A DNA stretch of 64,000 nucleotides from Tridacna crocea (Eukaryota; Mollusca; Bivalvia; Cardiida; Cardiidae): the NCBI GenBank assembly GCA_943736015.1, contig OX031065.1:45238992-45302991 (forward strand), read 5' to 3'. The notes below the pieces were generated by a model. The model was not told the origin of the DNA. It did no database searches and worked only from the letters and a program-made list of their open reading frames with translations. This document shows, one piece after another, positions 1 through 13,700 of the stretch. Position 1 is the stretch's first letter. Every line of letters starts with the position of its first letter. Made by a program: the position numbers and the translations under genes.

Positions 1-252
1 TACTGGTTTCAAGCAAAACATCTCTGGAAAAGTACAAAAATAGCGAAATCAGGCAACATGACGTCAAGCGCCAAATTCGCCAAATTTGCATTTTTCCGAA
101 TGTCGACTTACCTCCCTTCTTTGAATCAATATCAGCCGAAATTCACAATCTTAGGATCAACTTGAATACTATTTTCAGTCTGGGAATTGATGGAATTACT
201 AGACTAAATGCAATTTGTGGTCAAAATACAAACTTTATAAACTGCCACTTAC

Positions 253-346
253 CTTAAGGTAGCAGTACACGGTTTGTCGGCTAAACTCGTCTCGGTCCGC
301 CATACGCCGAACTGAACTTCCTCAAACAAAGGTCTATATAGTCAGC
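253..346 (-). other. Exon-like segment in each unit with ATG and strong donor
   Basis: On the minus strand this segment follows an acceptor-like ATTTCAG (347-353) and ends at the donor AAG|GTAAGTG. An ATG at 303 in a fair Kozak context (G at +4) opens 17 codons, MADRDEFSRQTVYCYLK, running in phase 0 into the donor. Upstream codons in that frame contain stops, so the ATG would be a true start. If the next exon began after the CCCAG near 177, the frame would continue for 15 codons to a TGA. Recurs at +1768 steps (2021-2114 and so on). Coding status is unproven; it could be a decayed or non-coding exon. Confidence 0.35.
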
Positions 347-647
347 CTGAAATTATAAGGAGCACTTAAATGCAACAGCACAATCCTAATTCTTTAGATT
401 TTGTCAATAAATCATGTTCAAGTTGTGAAATAGTGATATCAATGATCAATATAAGCAAGTGACATGGTTGGAAAAAAACTGAAAAAAATTGCCATTTTAG
501 CCTATATTCCAAAATTCACAAAATCCAAACCCAGGGAGCTAGCCTGAAAATGCCAAGCTGAATTGAAACTCCAAACAACACATAATCTGGGGATAAAATC
601 CAAAATAGCACATTACCATGCCGTTTTTTCGCAATCTTTCGTGCCCT

Positions 648-754
648 GACCCTACCCTTGTTTTCTCCCCTAAAAACAGCCGCTCGCTCCGTGACCCCTC
701 ACTTTCGCATTTGGGGTCAAAACTATAGAACAAAGAAGGAAAGGTCATGACCCC
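648..754. promoter_or_regulatory. Cluster of nuclear-receptor-type half-sites in each unit
   Basis: TGACCCT (648), TGACCCC (692), GGGGTCA (713) and AGGTCATGACCCC (742) lie within about 107 bp. The last is two RGGTCA half-sites inverted with no spacer. A further TGACCCT sits at 875. Such half-sites are bound by nuclear receptors in animals. The match here is to the motif only, and the cluster is repeated every 1768 bp. Confidence 0.25.
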
Positions 755-1189
755 CTGTTTCACATACAAATTAAATGCTTCTTTTCCTTAATCTAACACA
801 ATTCATGGGGGTAATAACTACTCTTCTTATCAAAATTGCATTAAAAACCTACCTTACTCACTTATTTCTAATTTTGACCCTGGCCAATTCGAAGCAAACT
901 GTTTACTTGTGCCTTAAGGCAGAAATGAATTTTTTCAAAAATGCCAAAAAACACTTTAAACAGTCTAAACAAGTAACTTGCCTTGTTACTCACTGATATA
1001 AACCAGCAGAATGGGACTCAGTTACACAGAACTCATTTCAAATGGATTCTTAACCCTTATGCAAATAAGAATATTTTACCCCATTTTACTGGCAATTTGA
1101 GCTCAAAGACAAGTCTTAGGAGAAGAACTTGAATTTTACTTCCACAACCTCAGGCAAGATTCTATTGTCTTTCTGGACATTAATCTTAC

Positions 1190-1246
1190 CTCAGGTACTT
1201 GTACAGTTGCAAAACCACTGGTTCTTCCCTATCTTGGGTTCCATTT
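1190..1246 (-). other. Second exon-like segment in each unit
   Basis: The 57-bp segment lies between an acceptor-like TTTTAACAG and the donor GAG|GTAAGAT on the minus strand. One frame is fully open through it (NGTQDREEPVVLQLYKYL) with phase 2 at the donor. The polypyrimidine tract before the acceptor is poor. It may be an exon of the same putative minus-strand transcript as 253-346, but the phases of the two do not obviously connect. Confidence 0.25.
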
Positions 1247-1339
1247 CTGTTAAAACTGTCACTTCTCTTAACATACCATGCCAAACTGCCTGTTTGTTAC
1301 ATTAAAAAAATTCTAATAATTAGAATTTTAGAAACTGCT

Positions 1340-1702
1340 TCAACAAGTTAAAGACATGAGCAACTTGCAAAACATATGAAAAACAAATATAAGACAAAAA
1401 CTGAACCCTTTTATATGACAAGTGATCAACATTGAGGCATAATTTGTTTGGACACAAATGTACATATATTTGTAACGACAAAGCTGAATCAGACTTTTCT
1501 TGACAAAGTATGTAAGTCGATAAACCAGCAGTTTCGAACTTTTAATGTAAACCGAGACTAGGTAGACGCCAAAGCCACATATACCGGTCAGGACGGTCCT
1601 AACTACACATTCGTCATGGCCCAGAGACTCGTCGGATAGAACATTTCGGTCCATGACGACTCTTTTCGGACACAATAGAGAACTGAAGAATGCTCTGACC
1701 AT
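1340..1702 (-). other. 120-codon open frame in the repeat unit, unassigned
   Basis: This is the longest open frame of the unit, and it is identical in the 12 complete copies. The first 60 codons lie in the CpG-richest part of the unit. They include a hydrophobic stretch (TVLTGICGFGVYLVSVYI, roughly residues 36-53) that could be a single membrane helix. The second half is AT-rich and looks like non-coding read-through. A start in good context also exists at codon 17. I recognise no family, and identical copies cannot show codon-level constraint, so I do not call it a gene. Confidence 0.25.
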
Positions 1703-4700
1703 GTAGGTATGTAGATCTGTTCCCCCAATATCAGAAATGGTCTAAATCCACCAGAATTGCCTAAATCATACTGGTTTCAAGCAAAACATCTCTGGAAAAG
1801 TACAAAAATAGCGAAATCAGGCAACATGACGTCAAGCGCCAAATTCGCCAAATTTGCATTTTTCCGAATGTCGACTTACCTCCCTTCTTTGAATCAATAT
1901 CAGCCGAAATTCACAATCTTAGGATCAACTTGAATACTATTTTCAGTCTGGGAATTGATGGAATTACTAGACTAAATGCAATTTGTGGTCAAAATACAAA
2001 CTTTATAAACTGCCACTTACCTTAAGGTAGCAGTACACGGTTTGTCGGCTAAACTCGTCTCGGTCCGCCATACGCCGAACTGAACTTCCTCAAACAAAGG
2101 TCTATATAGTCAGCCTGAAATTATAAGGAGCACTTAAATGCAACAGCACAATCCTAATTCTTTAGATTTTGTCAATAAATCATGTTCAAGTTGTGAAATA
2201 GTGATATCAATGATCAATATAAGCAAGTGACATGGTTGGAAAAAAACTGAAAAAAATTGCCATTTTAGCCTATATTCCAAAATTCACAAAATCCAAACCC
2301 AGGGAGCTAGCCTGAAAATGCCAAGCTGAATTGAAACTCCAAACAACACATAATCTGGGGATAAAATCCAAAATAGCACATTACCATGCCGTTTTTTCGC
2401 AATCTTTCGTGCCCTGACCCTACCCTTGTTTTCTCCCCTAAAAACAGCCGCTCGCTCCGTGACCCCTCACTTTCGCATTTGGGGTCAAAACTATAGAACA
2501 AAGAAGGAAAGGTCATGACCCCCTGTTTCACATACAAATTAAATGCTTCTTTTCCTTAATCTAACACAATTCATGGGGGTAATAACTACTCTTCTTATCA
2601 AAATTGCATTAAAAACCTACCTTACTCACTTATTTCTAATTTTGACCCTGGCCAATTCGAAGCAAACTGTTTACTTGTGCCTTAAGGCAGAAATGAATTT
2701 TTTCAAAAATGCCAAAAAACACTTTAAACAGTCTAAACAAGTAACTTGCCTTGTTACTCACTGATATAAACCAGCAGAATGGGACTCAGTTACACAGAAC
2801 TCATTTCAAATGGATTCTTAACCCTTATGCAAATAAGAATATTTTACCCCATTTTACTGGCAATTTGAGCTCAAAGACAAGTCTTAGGAGAAGAACTTGA
2901 ATTTTACTTCCACAACCTCAGGCAAGATTCTATTGTCTTTCTGGACATTAATCTTACCTCAGGTACTTGTACAGTTGCAAAACCACTGGTTCTTCCCTAT
3001 CTTGGGTTCCATTTCTGTTAAAACTGTCACTTCTCTTAACATACCATGCCAAACTGCCTGTTTGTTACATTAAAAAAATTCTAATAATTAGAATTTTAGA
3101 AACTGCTTCAACAAGTTAAAGACATGAGCAACTTGCAAAACATATGAAAAACAAATATAAGACAAAAACTGAACCCTTTTATATGACAAGTGATCAACAT
3201 TGAGGCATAATTTGTTTGGACACAAATGTACATATATTTGTAACGACAAAGCTGAATCAGACTTTTCTTGACAAAGTATGTAAGTCGATAAACCAGCAGT
3301 TTCGAACTTTTAATGTAAACCGAGACTAGGTAGACGCCAAAGCCACATATACCGGTCAGGACGGTCCTAACTACACATTCGTCATGGCCCAGAGACTCGT
3401 CGGATAGAACATTTCGGTCCATGACGACTCTTTTCGGACACAATAGAGAACTGAAGAATGCTCTGACCATGTAGGTATGTAGATCTGTTCCCCCAATATC
3501 AGAAATGGTCTAAATCCACCAGAATTGCCTAAATCATACTGGTTTCAAGCAAAACATCTCTGGAAAAGTACAAAAATAGCGAAATCAGGCAACATGACGT
3601 CAAGCGCCAAATTCGCCAAATTTGCATTTTTCCGAATGTCGACTTACCTCCCTTCTTTGAATCAATATCAGCCGAAATTCACAATCTTAGGATCAACTTG
3701 AATACTATTTTCAGTCTGGGAATTGATGGAATTACTAGACTAAATGCAATTTGTGGTCAAAATACAAACTTTATAAACTGCCACTTACCTTAAGGTAGCA
3801 GTACACGGTTTGTCGGCTAAACTCGTCTCGGTCCGCCATACGCCGAACTGAACTTCCTCAAACAAAGGTCTATATAGTCAGCCTGAAATTATAAGGAGCA
3901 CTTAAATGCAACAGCACAATCCTAATTCTTTAGATTTTGTCAATAAATCATGTTCAAGTTGTGAAATAGTGATATCAATGATCAATATAAGCAAGTGACA
4001 TGGTTGGAAAAAAACTGAAAAAAATTGCCATTTTAGCCTATATTCCAAAATTCACAAAATCCAAACCCAGGGAGCTAGCCTGAAAATGCCAAGCTGAATT
4101 GAAACTCCAAACAACACATAATCTGGGGATAAAATCCAAAATAGCACATTACCATGCCGTTTTTTCGCAATCTTTCGTGCCCTGACCCTACCCTTGTTTT
4201 CTCCCCTAAAAACAGCCGCTCGCTCCGTGACCCCTCACTTTCGCATTTGGGGTCAAAACTATAGAACAAAGAAGGAAAGGTCATGACCCCCTGTTTCACA
4301 TACAAATTAAATGCTTCTTTTCCTTAATCTAACACAATTCATGGGGGTAATAACTACTCTTCTTATCAAAATTGCATTAAAAACCTACCTTACTCACTTA
4401 TTTCTAATTTTGACCCTGGCCAATTCGAAGCAAACTGTTTACTTGTGCCTTAAGGCAGAAATGAATTTTTTCAAAAATGCCAAAAAACACTTTAAACAGT
4501 CTAAACAAGTAACTTGCCTTGTTACTCACTGATATAAACCAGCAGAATGGGACTCAGTTACACAGAACTCATTTCAAATGGATTCTTAACCCTTATGCAA
4601 ATAAGAATATTTTACCCCATTTTACTGGCAATTTGAGCTCAAAGACAAGTCTTAGGAGAAGAACTTGAATTTTACTTCCACAACCTCAGGCAAGATTCTA

Positions 4701-7700
4701 TTGTCTTTCTGGACATTAATCTTACCTCAGGTACTTGTACAGTTGCAAAACCACTGGTTCTTCCCTATCTTGGGTTCCATTTCTGTTAAAACTGTCACTT
4801 CTCTTAACATACCATGCCAAACTGCCTGTTTGTTACATTAAAAAAATTCTAATAATTAGAATTTTAGAAACTGCTTCAACAAGTTAAAGACATGAGCAAC
4901 TTGCAAAACATATGAAAAACAAATATAAGACAAAAACTGAACCCTTTTATATGACAAGTGATCAACATTGAGGCATAATTTGTTTGGACACAAATGTACA
5001 TATATTTGTAACGACAAAGCTGAATCAGACTTTTCTTGACAAAGTATGTAAGTCGATAAACCAGCAGTTTCGAACTTTTAATGTAAACCGAGACTAGGTA
5101 GACGCCAAAGCCACATATACCGGTCAGGACGGTCCTAACTACACATTCGTCATGGCCCAGAGACTCGTCGGATAGAACATTTCGGTCCATGACGACTCTT
5201 TTCGGACACAATAGAGAACTGAAGAATGCTCTGACCATGTAGGTATGTAGATCTGTTCCCCCAATATCAGAAATGGTCTAAATCCACCAGAATTGCCTAA
5301 ATCATACTGGTTTCAAGCAAAACATCTCTGGAAAAGTACAAAAATAGCGAAATCAGGCAACATGACGTCAAGCGCCAAATTCGCCAAATTTGCATTTTTC
5401 CGAATGTCGACTTACCTCCCTTCTTTGAATCAATATCAGCCGAAATTCACAATCTTAGGATCAACTTGAATACTATTTTCAGTCTGGGAATTGATGGAAT
5501 TACTAGACTAAATGCAATTTGTGGTCAAAATACAAACTTTATAAACTGCCACTTACCTTAAGGTAGCAGTACACGGTTTGTCGGCTAAACTCGTCTCGGT
5601 CCGCCATACGCCGAACTGAACTTCCTCAAACAAAGGTCTATATAGTCAGCCTGAAATTATAAGGAGCACTTAAATGCAACAGCACAATCCTAATTCTTTA
5701 GATTTTGTCAATAAATCATGTTCAAGTTGTGAAATAGTGATATCAATGATCAATATAAGCAAGTGACATGGTTGGAAAAAAACTGAAAAAAATTGCCATT
5801 TTAGCCTATATTCCAAAATTCACAAAATCCAAACCCAGGGAGCTAGCCTGAAAATGCCAAGCTGAATTGAAACTCCAAACAACACATAATCTGGGGATAA
5901 AATCCAAAATAGCACATTACCATGCCGTTTTTTCGCAATCTTTCGTGCCCTGACCCTACCCTTGTTTTCTCCCCTAAAAACAGCCGCTCGCTCCGTGACC
6001 CCTCACTTTCGCATTTGGGGTCAAAACTATAGAACAAAGAAGGAAAGGTCATGACCCCCTGTTTCACATACAAATTAAATGCTTCTTTTCCTTAATCTAA
6101 CACAATTCATGGGGGTAATAACTACTCTTCTTATCAAAATTGCATTAAAAACCTACCTTACTCACTTATTTCTAATTTTGACCCTGGCCAATTCGAAGCA
6201 AACTGTTTACTTGTGCCTTAAGGCAGAAATGAATTTTTTCAAAAATGCCAAAAAACACTTTAAACAGTCTAAACAAGTAACTTGCCTTGTTACTCACTGA
6301 TATAAACCAGCAGAATGGGACTCAGTTACACAGAACTCATTTCAAATGGATTCTTAACCCTTATGCAAATAAGAATATTTTACCCCATTTTACTGGCAAT
6401 TTGAGCTCAAAGACAAGTCTTAGGAGAAGAACTTGAATTTTACTTCCACAACCTCAGGCAAGATTCTATTGTCTTTCTGGACATTAATCTTACCTCAGGT
6501 ACTTGTACAGTTGCAAAACCACTGGTTCTTCCCTATCTTGGGTTCCATTTCTGTTAAAACTGTCACTTCTCTTAACATACCATGCCAAACTGCCTGTTTG
6601 TTACATTAAAAAAATTCTAATAATTAGAATTTTAGAAACTGCTTCAACAAGTTAAAGACATGAGCAACTTGCAAAACATATGAAAAACAAATATAAGACA
6701 AAAACTGAACCCTTTTATATGACAAGTGATCAACATTGAGGCATAATTTGTTTGGACACAAATGTACATATATTTGTAACGACAAAGCTGAATCAGACTT
6801 TTCTTGACAAAGTATGTAAGTCGATAAACCAGCAGTTTCGAACTTTTAATGTAAACCGAGACTAGGTAGACGCCAAAGCCACATATACCGGTCAGGACGG
6901 TCCTAACTACACATTCGTCATGGCCCAGAGACTCGTCGGATAGAACATTTCGGTCCATGACGACTCTTTTCGGACACAATAGAGAACTGAAGAATGCTCT
7001 GACCATGTAGGTATGTAGATCTGTTCCCCCAATATCAGAAATGGTCTAAATCCACCAGAATTGCCTAAATCATACTGGTTTCAAGCAAAACATCTCTGGA
7101 AAAGTACAAAAATAGCGAAATCAGGCAACATGACGTCAAGCGCCAAATTCGCCAAATTTGCATTTTTCCGAATGTCGACTTACCTCCCTTCTTTGAATCA
7201 ATATCAGCCGAAATTCACAATCTTAGGATCAACTTGAATACTATTTTCAGTCTGGGAATTGATGGAATTACTAGACTAAATGCAATTTGTGGTCAAAATA
7301 CAAACTTTATAAACTGCCACTTACCTTAAGGTAGCAGTACACGGTTTGTCGGCTAAACTCGTCTCGGTCCGCCATACGCCGAACTGAACTTCCTCAAACA
7401 AAGGTCTATATAGTCAGCCTGAAATTATAAGGAGCACTTAAATGCAACAGCACAATCCTAATTCTTTAGATTTTGTCAATAAATCATGTTCAAGTTGTGA
7501 AATAGTGATATCAATGATCAATATAAGCAAGTGACATGGTTGGAAAAAAACTGAAAAAAATTGCCATTTTAGCCTATATTCCAAAATTCACAAAATCCAA
7601 ACCCAGGGAGCTAGCCTGAAAATGCCAAGCTGAATTGAAACTCCAAACAACACATAATCTGGGGATAAAATCCAAAATAGCACATTACCATGCCGTTTTT

Positions 7701-10700
7701 TCGCAATCTTTCGTGCCCTGACCCTACCCTTGTTTTCTCCCCTAAAAACAGCCGCTCGCTCCGTGACCCCTCACTTTCGCATTTGGGGTCAAAACTATAG
7801 AACAAAGAAGGAAAGGTCATGACCCCCTGTTTCACATACAAATTAAATGCTTCTTTTCCTTAATCTAACACAATTCATGGGGGTAATAACTACTCTTCTT
7901 ATCAAAATTGCATTAAAAACCTACCTTACTCACTTATTTCTAATTTTGACCCTGGCCAATTCGAAGCAAACTGTTTACTTGTGCCTTAAGGCAGAAATGA
8001 ATTTTTTCAAAAATGCCAAAAAACACTTTAAACAGTCTAAACAAGTAACTTGCCTTGTTACTCACTGATATAAACCAGCAGAATGGGACTCAGTTACACA
8101 GAACTCATTTCAAATGGATTCTTAACCCTTATGCAAATAAGAATATTTTACCCCATTTTACTGGCAATTTGAGCTCAAAGACAAGTCTTAGGAGAAGAAC
8201 TTGAATTTTACTTCCACAACCTCAGGCAAGATTCTATTGTCTTTCTGGACATTAATCTTACCTCAGGTACTTGTACAGTTGCAAAACCACTGGTTCTTCC
8301 CTATCTTGGGTTCCATTTCTGTTAAAACTGTCACTTCTCTTAACATACCATGCCAAACTGCCTGTTTGTTACATTAAAAAAATTCTAATAATTAGAATTT
8401 TAGAAACTGCTTCAACAAGTTAAAGACATGAGCAACTTGCAAAACATATGAAAAACAAATATAAGACAAAAACTGAACCCTTTTATATGACAAGTGATCA
8501 ACATTGAGGCATAATTTGTTTGGACACAAATGTACATATATTTGTAACGACAAAGCTGAATCAGACTTTTCTTGACAAAGTATGTAAGTCGATAAACCAG
8601 CAGTTTCGAACTTTTAATGTAAACCGAGACTAGGTAGACGCCAAAGCCACATATACCGGTCAGGACGGTCCTAACTACACATTCGTCATGGCCCAGAGAC
8701 TCGTCGGATAGAACATTTCGGTCCATGACGACTCTTTTCGGACACAATAGAGAACTGAAGAATGCTCTGACCATGTAGGTATGTAGATCTGTTCCCCCAA
8801 TATCAGAAATGGTCTAAATCCACCAGAATTGCCTAAATCATACTGGTTTCAAGCAAAACATCTCTGGAAAAGTACAAAAATAGCGAAATCAGGCAACATG
8901 ACGTCAAGCGCCAAATTCGCCAAATTTGCATTTTTCCGAATGTCGACTTACCTCCCTTCTTTGAATCAATATCAGCCGAAATTCACAATCTTAGGATCAA
9001 CTTGAATACTATTTTCAGTCTGGGAATTGATGGAATTACTAGACTAAATGCAATTTGTGGTCAAAATACAAACTTTATAAACTGCCACTTACCTTAAGGT
9101 AGCAGTACACGGTTTGTCGGCTAAACTCGTCTCGGTCCGCCATACGCCGAACTGAACTTCCTCAAACAAAGGTCTATATAGTCAGCCTGAAATTATAAGG
9201 AGCACTTAAATGCAACAGCACAATCCTAATTCTTTAGATTTTGTCAATAAATCATGTTCAAGTTGTGAAATAGTGATATCAATGATCAATATAAGCAAGT
9301 GACATGGTTGGAAAAAAACTGAAAAAAATTGCCATTTTAGCCTATATTCCAAAATTCACAAAATCCAAACCCAGGGAGCTAGCCTGAAAATGCCAAGCTG
9401 AATTGAAACTCCAAACAACACATAATCTGGGGATAAAATCCAAAATAGCACATTACCATGCCGTTTTTTCGCAATCTTTCGTGCCCTGACCCTACCCTTG
9501 TTTTCTCCCCTAAAAACAGCCGCTCGCTCCGTGACCCCTCACTTTCGCATTTGGGGTCAAAACTATAGAACAAAGAAGGAAAGGTCATGACCCCCTGTTT
9601 CACATACAAATTAAATGCTTCTTTTCCTTAATCTAACACAATTCATGGGGGTAATAACTACTCTTCTTATCAAAATTGCATTAAAAACCTACCTTACTCA
9701 CTTATTTCTAATTTTGACCCTGGCCAATTCGAAGCAAACTGTTTACTTGTGCCTTAAGGCAGAAATGAATTTTTTCAAAAATGCCAAAAAACACTTTAAA
9801 CAGTCTAAACAAGTAACTTGCCTTGTTACTCACTGATATAAACCAGCAGAATGGGACTCAGTTACACAGAACTCATTTCAAATGGATTCTTAACCCTTAT
9901 GCAAATAAGAATATTTTACCCCATTTTACTGGCAATTTGAGCTCAAAGACAAGTCTTAGGAGAAGAACTTGAATTTTACTTCCACAACCTCAGGCAAGAT
10001 TCTATTGTCTTTCTGGACATTAATCTTACCTCAGGTACTTGTACAGTTGCAAAACCACTGGTTCTTCCCTATCTTGGGTTCCATTTCTGTTAAAACTGTC
10101 ACTTCTCTTAACATACCATGCCAAACTGCCTGTTTGTTACATTAAAAAAATTCTAATAATTAGAATTTTAGAAACTGCTTCAACAAGTTAAAGACATGAG
10201 CAACTTGCAAAACATATGAAAAACAAATATAAGACAAAAACTGAACCCTTTTATATGACAAGTGATCAACATTGAGGCATAATTTGTTTGGACACAAATG
10301 TACATATATTTGTAACGACAAAGCTGAATCAGACTTTTCTTGACAAAGTATGTAAGTCGATAAACCAGCAGTTTCGAACTTTTAATGTAAACCGAGACTA
10401 GGTAGACGCCAAAGCCACATATACCGGTCAGGACGGTCCTAACTACACATTCGTCATGGCCCAGAGACTCGTCGGATAGAACATTTCGGTCCATGACGAC
10501 TCTTTTCGGACACAATAGAGAACTGAAGAATGCTCTGACCATGTAGGTATGTAGATCTGTTCCCCCAATATCAGAAATGGTCTAAATCCACCAGAATTGC
10601 CTAAATCATACTGGTTTCAAGCAAAACATCTCTGGAAAAGTACAAAAATAGCGAAATCAGGCAACATGACGTCAAGCGCCAAATTCGCCAAATTTGCATT

Positions 10701-13700
10701 TTTCCGAATGTCGACTTACCTCCCTTCTTTGAATCAATATCAGCCGAAATTCACAATCTTAGGATCAACTTGAATACTATTTTCAGTCTGGGAATTGATG
10801 GAATTACTAGACTAAATGCAATTTGTGGTCAAAATACAAACTTTATAAACTGCCACTTACCTTAAGGTAGCAGTACACGGTTTGTCGGCTAAACTCGTCT
10901 CGGTCCGCCATACGCCGAACTGAACTTCCTCAAACAAAGGTCTATATAGTCAGCCTGAAATTATAAGGAGCACTTAAATGCAACAGCACAATCCTAATTC
11001 TTTAGATTTTGTCAATAAATCATGTTCAAGTTGTGAAATAGTGATATCAATGATCAATATAAGCAAGTGACATGGTTGGAAAAAAACTGAAAAAAATTGC
11101 CATTTTAGCCTATATTCCAAAATTCACAAAATCCAAACCCAGGGAGCTAGCCTGAAAATGCCAAGCTGAATTGAAACTCCAAACAACACATAATCTGGGG
11201 ATAAAATCCAAAATAGCACATTACCATGCCGTTTTTTCGCAATCTTTCGTGCCCTGACCCTACCCTTGTTTTCTCCCCTAAAAACAGCCGCTCGCTCCGT
11301 GACCCCTCACTTTCGCATTTGGGGTCAAAACTATAGAACAAAGAAGGAAAGGTCATGACCCCCTGTTTCACATACAAATTAAATGCTTCTTTTCCTTAAT
11401 CTAACACAATTCATGGGGGTAATAACTACTCTTCTTATCAAAATTGCATTAAAAACCTACCTTACTCACTTATTTCTAATTTTGACCCTGGCCAATTCGA
11501 AGCAAACTGTTTACTTGTGCCTTAAGGCAGAAATGAATTTTTTCAAAAATGCCAAAAAACACTTTAAACAGTCTAAACAAGTAACTTGCCTTGTTACTCA
11601 CTGATATAAACCAGCAGAATGGGACTCAGTTACACAGAACTCATTTCAAATGGATTCTTAACCCTTATGCAAATAAGAATATTTTACCCCATTTTACTGG
11701 CAATTTGAGCTCAAAGACAAGTCTTAGGAGAAGAACTTGAATTTTACTTCCACAACCTCAGGCAAGATTCTATTGTCTTTCTGGACATTAATCTTACCTC
11801 AGGTACTTGTACAGTTGCAAAACCACTGGTTCTTCCCTATCTTGGGTTCCATTTCTGTTAAAACTGTCACTTCTCTTAACATACCATGCCAAACTGCCTG
11901 TTTGTTACATTAAAAAAATTCTAATAATTAGAATTTTAGAAACTGCTTCAACAAGTTAAAGACATGAGCAACTTGCAAAACATATGAAAAACAAATATAA
12001 GACAAAAACTGAACCCTTTTATATGACAAGTGATCAACATTGAGGCATAATTTGTTTGGACACAAATGTACATATATTTGTAACGACAAAGCTGAATCAG
12101 ACTTTTCTTGACAAAGTATGTAAGTCGATAAACCAGCAGTTTCGAACTTTTAATGTAAACCGAGACTAGGTAGACGCCAAAGCCACATATACCGGTCAGG
12201 ACGGTCCTAACTACACATTCGTCATGGCCCAGAGACTCGTCGGATAGAACATTTCGGTCCATGACGACTCTTTTCGGACACAATAGAGAACTGAAGAATG
12301 CTCTGACCATGTAGGTATGTAGATCTGTTCCCCCAATATCAGAAATGGTCTAAATCCACCAGAATTGCCTAAATCATACTGGTTTCAAGCAAAACATCTC
12401 TGGAAAAGTACAAAAATAGCGAAATCAGGCAACATGACGTCAAGCGCCAAATTCGCCAAATTTGCATTTTTCCGAATGTCGACTTACCTCCCTTCTTTGA
12501 ATCAATATCAGCCGAAATTCACAATCTTAGGATCAACTTGAATACTATTTTCAGTCTGGGAATTGATGGAATTACTAGACTAAATGCAATTTGTGGTCAA
12601 AATACAAACTTTATAAACTGCCACTTACCTTAAGGTAGCAGTACACGGTTTGTCGGCTAAACTCGTCTCGGTCCGCCATACGCCGAACTGAACTTCCTCA
12701 AACAAAGGTCTATATAGTCAGCCTGAAATTATAAGGAGCACTTAAATGCAACAGCACAATCCTAATTCTTTAGATTTTGTCAATAAATCATGTTCAAGTT
12801 GTGAAATAGTGATATCAATGATCAATATAAGCAAGTGACATGGTTGGAAAAAAACTGAAAAAAATTGCCATTTTAGCCTATATTCCAAAATTCACAAAAT
12901 CCAAACCCAGGGAGCTAGCCTGAAAATGCCAAGCTGAATTGAAACTCCAAACAACACATAATCTGGGGATAAAATCCAAAATAGCACATTACCATGCCGT
13001 TTTTTCGCAATCTTTCGTGCCCTGACCCTACCCTTGTTTTCTCCCCTAAAAACAGCCGCTCGCTCCGTGACCCCTCACTTTCGCATTTGGGGTCAAAACT
13101 ATAGAACAAAGAAGGAAAGGTCATGACCCCCTGTTTCACATACAAATTAAATGCTTCTTTTCCTTAATCTAACACAATTCATGGGGGTAATAACTACTCT
13201 TCTTATCAAAATTGCATTAAAAACCTACCTTACTCACTTATTTCTAATTTTGACCCTGGCCAATTCGAAGCAAACTGTTTACTTGTGCCTTAAGGCAGAA
13301 ATGAATTTTTTCAAAAATGCCAAAAAACACTTTAAACAGTCTAAACAAGTAACTTGCCTTGTTACTCACTGATATAAACCAGCAGAATGGGACTCAGTTA
13401 CACAGAACTCATTTCAAATGGATTCTTAACCCTTATGCAAATAAGAATATTTTACCCCATTTTACTGGCAATTTGAGCTCAAAGACAAGTCTTAGGAGAA
13501 GAACTTGAATTTTACTTCCACAACCTCAGGCAAGATTCTATTGTCTTTCTGGACATTAATCTTACCTCAGGTACTTGTACAGTTGCAAAACCACTGGTTC
13601 TTCCCTATCTTGGGTTCCATTTCTGTTAAAACTGTCACTTCTCTTAACATACCATGCCAAACTGCCTGTTTGTTACATTAAAAAAATTCTAATAATTAGA

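Larger units (their letters stand above)
1..1768. repeat. Repeat unit of the array, first copy
   Basis: The unit is AT-rich with three CpG-richer patches at about 270-310, 630-710 and 1550-1700. I see no rRNA, tRNA, snRNA, histone or transposase sequence in it. Its longest frames are 120 codons (minus, 1340-1702), 76 codons (minus, 539-769) and 73 codons (plus, 775-996). None looks like a known family, and the last two are rich in residues expected from AT-rich non-coding DNA. The minus strand has three near-consensus 5' splice sites (donors at 252, 1189 and 111). Terminal inverted repeats are not evident, so the unit does not look like a simple DNA transposon. The 13 copies carry the same content. 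Confidence 0.85.

Noticed and set aside
539-996. The 76- and 73-codon frames of the array unit as genes
   Set aside because: They recur only because the unit recurs. Their residues are what AT-rich DNA yields, and they have no recognised family and no splice or start context.
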